Source: Duganella sp. Root336D2
Lineage (GTDB): Bacteria; Pseudomonadota; Gammaproteobacteria; Burkholderiales; Burkholderiaceae_D
NCBI RefSeq assembly: GCF_001425005.1
Contig: NZ_LMDB01000002.1
Span: forward strand, 62,001-126,000
Reading direction: 5' to 3'
Length of the DNA stretch: 64,000 bases
Positions 60,657-64,000 of this stretch are shown piece by piece. Made by a program: the position numbers and the translations under genes. The notes under the pieces were generated by a model. That model saw only the letters and a list, made by a program, of their open reading frames with translations, did not search any database and was not told the origin of the DNA. How positions within the stretch are numbered: the stretch's first letter is position 1; the number at the start of each line of letters is the position of its first letter.

Positions 60657-62927
60657 ATGCACGCCACTAAGAAGTTATGGACGTGGCTCGCCATTATCTG
60701 CCTGCTATCGTTCTCGGTACTGGGCTGGGTGGGCCGCGAAATTTACCTGAAAGCGCCTCCAATAGCGCAAGTCGTCGACGACACCGGGGCGGTGCTGTAC
60801 ACCGCTGACCAGGTCAAATACGGCCAGAGCGCCTGGCTGTCCGCTGGCGGCCAGCAACTGGGCACCGTATGGGGCCACGGCTCCTACCTGGCGCCTGACT
60901 GGTCGGCCGACTGGCTGCACCGCGAAGCAGTCGCACTGCAAGACCTGTTCGCACGCAAGAACTTCAGCAAGGACTACGCCCAGCTCGAAGCCGGCGCAAA
61001 AGCCCACGTTGATGCACTGGTGAAGGGCGAGCTGCGCACCAACACCTACAACGCTGAAGCCAATGAAGTGAAGCTGTCGGCTATCCGCGCTGAAGCAGTG
61101 CGCACCGTAGCAAACCACTATACTGGCCTGTTCGGCAACGCCGAGCAGTACGACAAGCTGCGCGAACAGTATGCAATGGCGCCTAACACGCTGCCGGAAG
61201 CCACCGACCGCACTGCGCTGACCGGTTTCTTCTTCTGGTCTTCGTGGGCTGCGGCCGCCGACCGTCCAGGCGAAGTTGGCCTGAGCTACACCAGCAACTG
61301 GCCGCATGAACCGCTGATCGACAACACCCCGACCGCCGGCGCCGGCATCTGGTCGATCGCTTCGATCATCCTGATGATCGGCGCTATCGCCGGCATGCTG
61401 TTCTACCACGGCATGCACAAGGAAGAAGACGATCCTGTGCCGCCGAAGAACGATCCGCTGTTCAGCATGAAGGCTACGCCTTCGATGAAGGCCACCAAGA
61501 AGTACTTCCTGGTCGTGATCGGCCTGATCCTGGCGCAAGTCGGCATGGGCGTGATCACCGCGCACTTTGCGGTCGAAGGTTCAAGCTTCTTCGGTATCCC
61601 GCTGGCGAATGTGCTGCCGTTCACCGTCAGCCGCACCATCCACACCCAGTTCGCCGTGCTGTGGATCGCGACTGCCTGGCTGGCTACCGGCCTGTATATC
61701 GCTCCTGCGATCTCGGGCGCGGAACCGAAGTTCCAGAAGCTGGGCACCGACGTACTGTTCTACGCGCTGCTGTTCATCGTGGTGGGTTCGACTGCAACCG
61801 GCTGGCTGGGCACCCTGCAACACAGGGGCGTTGACTTCTCGTTCTGGCTGGGCAACCAGGGCCTCGAGTTCACCTCGATGGGCCGTGTATGGCAAATCCT
61901 GCTGTTCGTCGGCTTGCTGTTCTGGGCCTTCCTGCTCGGCCGCGGCCTGTGGCCGGCACTGAAGAAACCATCGGAAAGCCGCGGCATCATTGCCATGGTG
62001 TTCCTGGCTGCACTGTGCATCGGCGGCTTCTACGCTACTTCCCTGACCTGGGGCAAGGGCACCCACTACTCGATGATCGAGTACTGGCGCTGGTGGCTGG
62101 TCCACCTGTGGGTGGAAGGCTTCTTCGAAGTGTTCGCAACCGCTGTCATCGCACTGCTGTTCACCCGCCTGGGCCTGATCCGCGCTGCTTCGGCAAATAG
62201 CGCCATCATCCTGGAAACCATCGTGTTCCTGTTCGGCGGCATCCTGGGCACCTTGCACCACCTGTACTTCACCGGTACGCCTACTTCGGTGATCGCTATC
62301 GGCGCCATGTTCTCGGCCCTGGAAGTGGTTCCGCTGTCGCTGATCGGCATTGAGGCCTACCGCAACTACAAGCGTTCGCAGTCGGCGCCATGGCTGGCCT
62401 CTTACAAATGGGCCATCCTGTGCTTCATCGCCGTGGGCTTCTGGAATACCGTGGGCGCTGGCCTGCTGGGCTTCTCGATCAACACCCCGATCGCGCTGTA
62501 CTACATGCAAGGCCTGAACATGACCGCTGCACACGGCCACGCTGCGCTGTTTGGTGTGTACGGCATGCTGGGTATCGGCCTGATGCTGTTCTGCCTGCGC
62601 GGCCTGGTTGACCGCTTCGCATGGTCGGACAAGCTGCTGGCATCGATGTTCTGGTTCCTGAATATCGGCTTGGCCATGATGGTGTTCATCTCGCTGGTTC
62701 CTGCCGGTATCTACCAGGCTGCCGCTGCCATCACCAAGGGCATGTGGTATGCCCGTTCGCCTGAGGTGGTGCACTCCACCTTCATGGAAACCGCGGTCTG
62801 GCTGCGTGTTCCTGGCGATATCGTGTTCGCGATTGGCTGCCTGTTCCTCGCCCTGTTCGCCCTGCGCCTGATCGGCAAGGCGAAGAAGGAAGAGACCGTG
62901 GCAGAAGGCGTGGCGCTGGAGAACTAA
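60657..62927 (+). CDS. norB: Quinol-dependent nitric-oxide reductase (qNor)
   Basis: This 756-residue protein is the single-subunit qNor type: an N-terminal hydrophilic NorC-like domain (about 35-220) between the first and later helices, then the haem-copper-like 12-helix core. Motifs include HLWVEGFFEVFATAVIALLF (haem/FeB His and Glu) and GTLHHLYFTGTP (two FeB histidines). It reduces NO to N2O with quinol as donor and is used for denitrification or NO defence. No norC gene is needed. An FNR/Dnr-like box lies upstream and an NsrR-like regulator gene follows after 3 bases. Confidence 0.95.
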   Translation: MHATKKLWTWLAIICLLSFSVLGWVGREIYLKAPPIAQVVDDTGAVLYTADQVKYGQSAWLSAGGQQLGTVWGHGSYLAPDWSADWLHREAVALQDLFARKNFSKDYAQLEAGAKAHVDALVKGELRTNTYNAEANEVKLSAIRAEAVRTVANHYTGLFGNAEQYDKLREQYAMAPNTLPEATDRTALTGFFFWSSWAAAADRPGEVGLSYTSNWPHEPLIDNTPTAGAGIWSIASIILMIGAIAGMLFYHGMHKEEDDPVPPKNDPLFSMKATPSMKATKKYFLVVIGLILAQVGMGVITAHFAVEGSSFFGIPLANVLPFTVSRTIHTQFAVLWIATAWLATGLYIAPAISGAEPKFQKLGTDVLFYALLFIVVGSTATGWLGTLQHRGVDFSFWLGNQGLEFTSMGRVWQILLFVGLLFWAFLLGRGLWPALKKPSESRGIIAMVFLAALCIGGFYATSLTWGKGTHYSMIEYWRWWLVHLWVEGFFEVFATAVIALLFTRLGLIRAASANSAIILETIVFLFGGILGTLHHLYFTGTPTSVIAIGAMFSALEVVPLSLIGIEAYRNYKRSQSAPWLASYKWAILCFIAVGFWNTVGAGLLGFSINTPIALYYMQGLNMTAAHGHAALFGVYGMLGIGLMLFCLRGLVDRFAWSDKLLASMFWFLNIGLAMMVFISLVPAGIYQAAAAITKGMWYARSPEVVHSTFMETAVWLRVPGDIVFAIGCLFLALFALRLIGKAKKEETVAEGVALEN

Positions 62928-62930
62928 GCA

Positions 62931-63326
62931 ATGCGCCTCACGGGCCACACCGACTATGCCTTGCGCCTGCTGATGTACCTGGGCCGGCAGCAGGGCAGGC
63001 TGGTGACCGTGCAGGAGATCGCCAAGGCACACGGCATCTCCGAACATCACCTGCGCAAGGTGGCGCACCGGCTCGGCCAGGCCGGGCTGGTGGCCACCTG
63101 GCGCGGACGGGCCGGTGGCCTGCGCCTGGCGCAGCCGCCGGCTTCGATTTCGGTGGGCGCCGTAGTGCGCCTGGCCGAAGCCGACTTCACGATCGTTGAA
63201 TGTTTTAATGCCACGCGCAATACCTGCCAGCTGGCCGGCGCCTGCCGCCTGCAGGCGGGATTGCACAGGGCGACCGAGGCTTACCTCGGTCATCTCGACC
63301 GCCAGACCCTGGCGGACCTCATCTGA
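62931..63326 (+). CDS. nsrR: NsrR-like Rrf2-family nitric-oxide-sensing regulator
   Basis: This 131-residue protein has the Rrf2 winged helix (MRLTGHTDYALRLLMYLGRQ, then VQEIAKAHGISEHHLRKVAH) and three cysteines in the order C-F-N-A-T-R-N-T-C-Q-L-A-G-A-C. This is the NsrR ligand set for an NO-sensitive Fe-S cluster. It probably represses norB and itself until NO damages the cluster. It is 3 bases after norB and 10 before the DUF2249 gene. ArsR/IscR-like alternatives lack this cysteine spacing. Confidence 0.88.
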   Translation: MRLTGHTDYALRLLMYLGRQQGRLVTVQEIAKAHGISEHHLRKVAHRLGQAGLVATWRGRAGGLRLAQPPASISVGAVVRLAEADFTIVECFNATRNTCQLAGACRLQAGLHRATEAYLGHLDRQTLADLI

Positions 63327-63336
63327 AGGAACCATC

Positions 63337-63564
63337 ATGAGTGCGCCTGAAATTTTGCTGGAGCTGTGCGGCATGGTGCCGCCTGAACCGATGGAGCGCG
63401 TATTGGAAGCGCTCGACCTGCTGCAACCTGGCCAGCATATCCGCATGGTCATCGACCGCGAGCCGGTTCCCCTCTACCGCATCCTCGAGAAGAACGGCTA
63501 CCGCCACGCTACGTCGATGCGCGAAGACTATATCTACGAAATCCTGATTACCCACGCCGACTGA
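63337..63564 (+). CDS. DUF2249-family small protein
   Basis: This 75-residue protein (MSAPEILLELCGMVPPEPME) has the DUF2249 pattern with VLEALDLLQPGQHIRMVIDR, PVPLYRILEKNGY and a Tyr/Glu-rich end. Such proteins are common in denitrification and NO clusters and belong to the TusA-like fold. One Cys near residue 11 may matter. It overlaps the following membrane gene by one base (TGATG). Confidence 0.85.
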   Translation: MSAPEILLELCGMVPPEPMERVLEALDLLQPGQHIRMVIDREPVPLYRILEKNGYRHATSMREDYIYEILITHAD

Positions 63565-64000
63565 TGCAACGCAAGCTGGCTTTCGAGCATACGCCCGGGC
63601 TGGCGCTGCCGCTGCGATTCCTGCTGGCGGCGCCGTGGTTCGGGGCATTGGCCGGACTGCTGCTGGTGTGGCAGGGCGCCGAAGCGATGAGCACGCGCTG
63701 GGCGCCGGCCACCTTGGCTGTGACCCATTTGCTGACCCTCGGTTTCCTTGGCATGGCCATGGCAGGTTCGCTGCTGCAGATGGTGCCGGTGGTTGCCGGC
63801 GTCGAGCTGCACTGGGCGCGCCGGCTCAGCCCCGTGATCTGGGGCGCCCTGGCCGGCGGCGCACTGCTGCTGGCGGCGGGCTTCCTGCATGGCTTGCCGT
63901 GGTGCCTGCGCGCGGCCGGCATCCTGCTGGTTGGCGCGTTTATCCTTCTTGTTGCCGTGCTGGCGCGGGCGCTGTCGCAGCGCTCCGCGCCGAACGCGCT
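63564..64000 (+). CDS. Multi-helix membrane protein of the NO cluster (runs off window)
   Basis: The frame starts at ATG 63564 and is open to the window end (145 codons visible). It begins MQRKLAFEHTPGLALPLRFL and has at least four hydrophobic helices. HLLTLGFLGMAMAGSLLQMV resembles the haem-copper/NnrS-like group found beside norB in betaproteobacteria. The tight overlap with DUF2249 suggests shared function in NO or haem handling. Only the N-terminal part is available, so the family remains tentative. Confidence 0.7.
   Translation, partial: MQRKLAFEHTPGLALPLRFLLAAPWFGALAGLLLVWQGAEAMSTRWAPATLAVTHLLTLGFLGMAMAGSLLQMVPVVAGVELHWARRLSPVIWGALAGGALLLAAGFLHGLPWCLRAAGILLVGAFILLVAVLARALSQRSAPNA

Overview
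The window is high-GC chromosomal DNA from a betaproteobacterium, most likely Oxalobacteraceae (Massilia, Duganella or a relative). This rests on the gene content: PEP-CTERM proteins, an ArgP/ArgO pair, a phasin, an FDH3-type formate dehydrogenase operon with DUF3305/DUF3306 genes, a quinol nitric-oxide reductase and RNase R followed by RlmB. No database search was possible, so the genus is inference.

Layout. 1-2415: a fused membrane/spermidine-synthase-like gene (cut by the window edge), arginine exporter argO and its divergent regulator argP. 2468-3535: periplasmic asparaginase. 3619-12675: a ten-gene formate dehydrogenase cluster (two DUF genes, a large ferredoxin, a TorD-like chaperone, a small Tat protein, catalytic, Fe-S and cytochrome b subunits, two small exported proteins). 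12719-16966: a PEP-CTERM protein behind a sigma-54-type promoter, two tiny ORFs, and a LiaF-like/LytS/LytTR envelope-sensing operon.

17400-21962 is an accessory patch: attC-like hairpins bracketing homologous non-coding cassettes with no integrase in view, a broken IS3-family element, a GNAT gene running into another attC-like hairpin, and small orphan genes. 21959-30218 returns to ordinary content: an Fe-S helicase coupled to a FAN1-type nuclease, a phasin, a complex sensor kinase and the qorR/qorB pair.

30260-36092 holds four identical-looking tRNA-Leu(CAG) genes. Between copies sit a giant patatin-like phospholipase gene coupled to an M15 peptidase gene, and a PEP-CTERM metalloprotease gene; each stretch ends in a terminator next to the following tRNA. 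36306-43213 carries rnr, rlmB, cysE, yceH and a chemotaxis receptor. 43225-45882 contains a Tsx-like porin, an orphan gene whose product has Cys/His motifs and a poly-Ser tract, and a decayed 3' end of a second porin.

45914-63564 contains a GH74 lipoprotein, groES with a groEL that lacks the Gly-Gly-Met tail, a GntR/ABC operon, a cupin, a DUF72 protein, several small proteins and a class II ribonucleotide reductase. It ends in a nitric-oxide module: a Cys-rich small protein and norB, each preceded by an FNR/Dnr-like box, an NsrR-like regulator, a DUF2249 protein and a membrane protein that runs off the end. The strongest leads for something undescribed are the attC-like cassette array, the tRNA-bounded patatin/M15 pair and the poly-Ser Cys/His protein next to the porin remnant.
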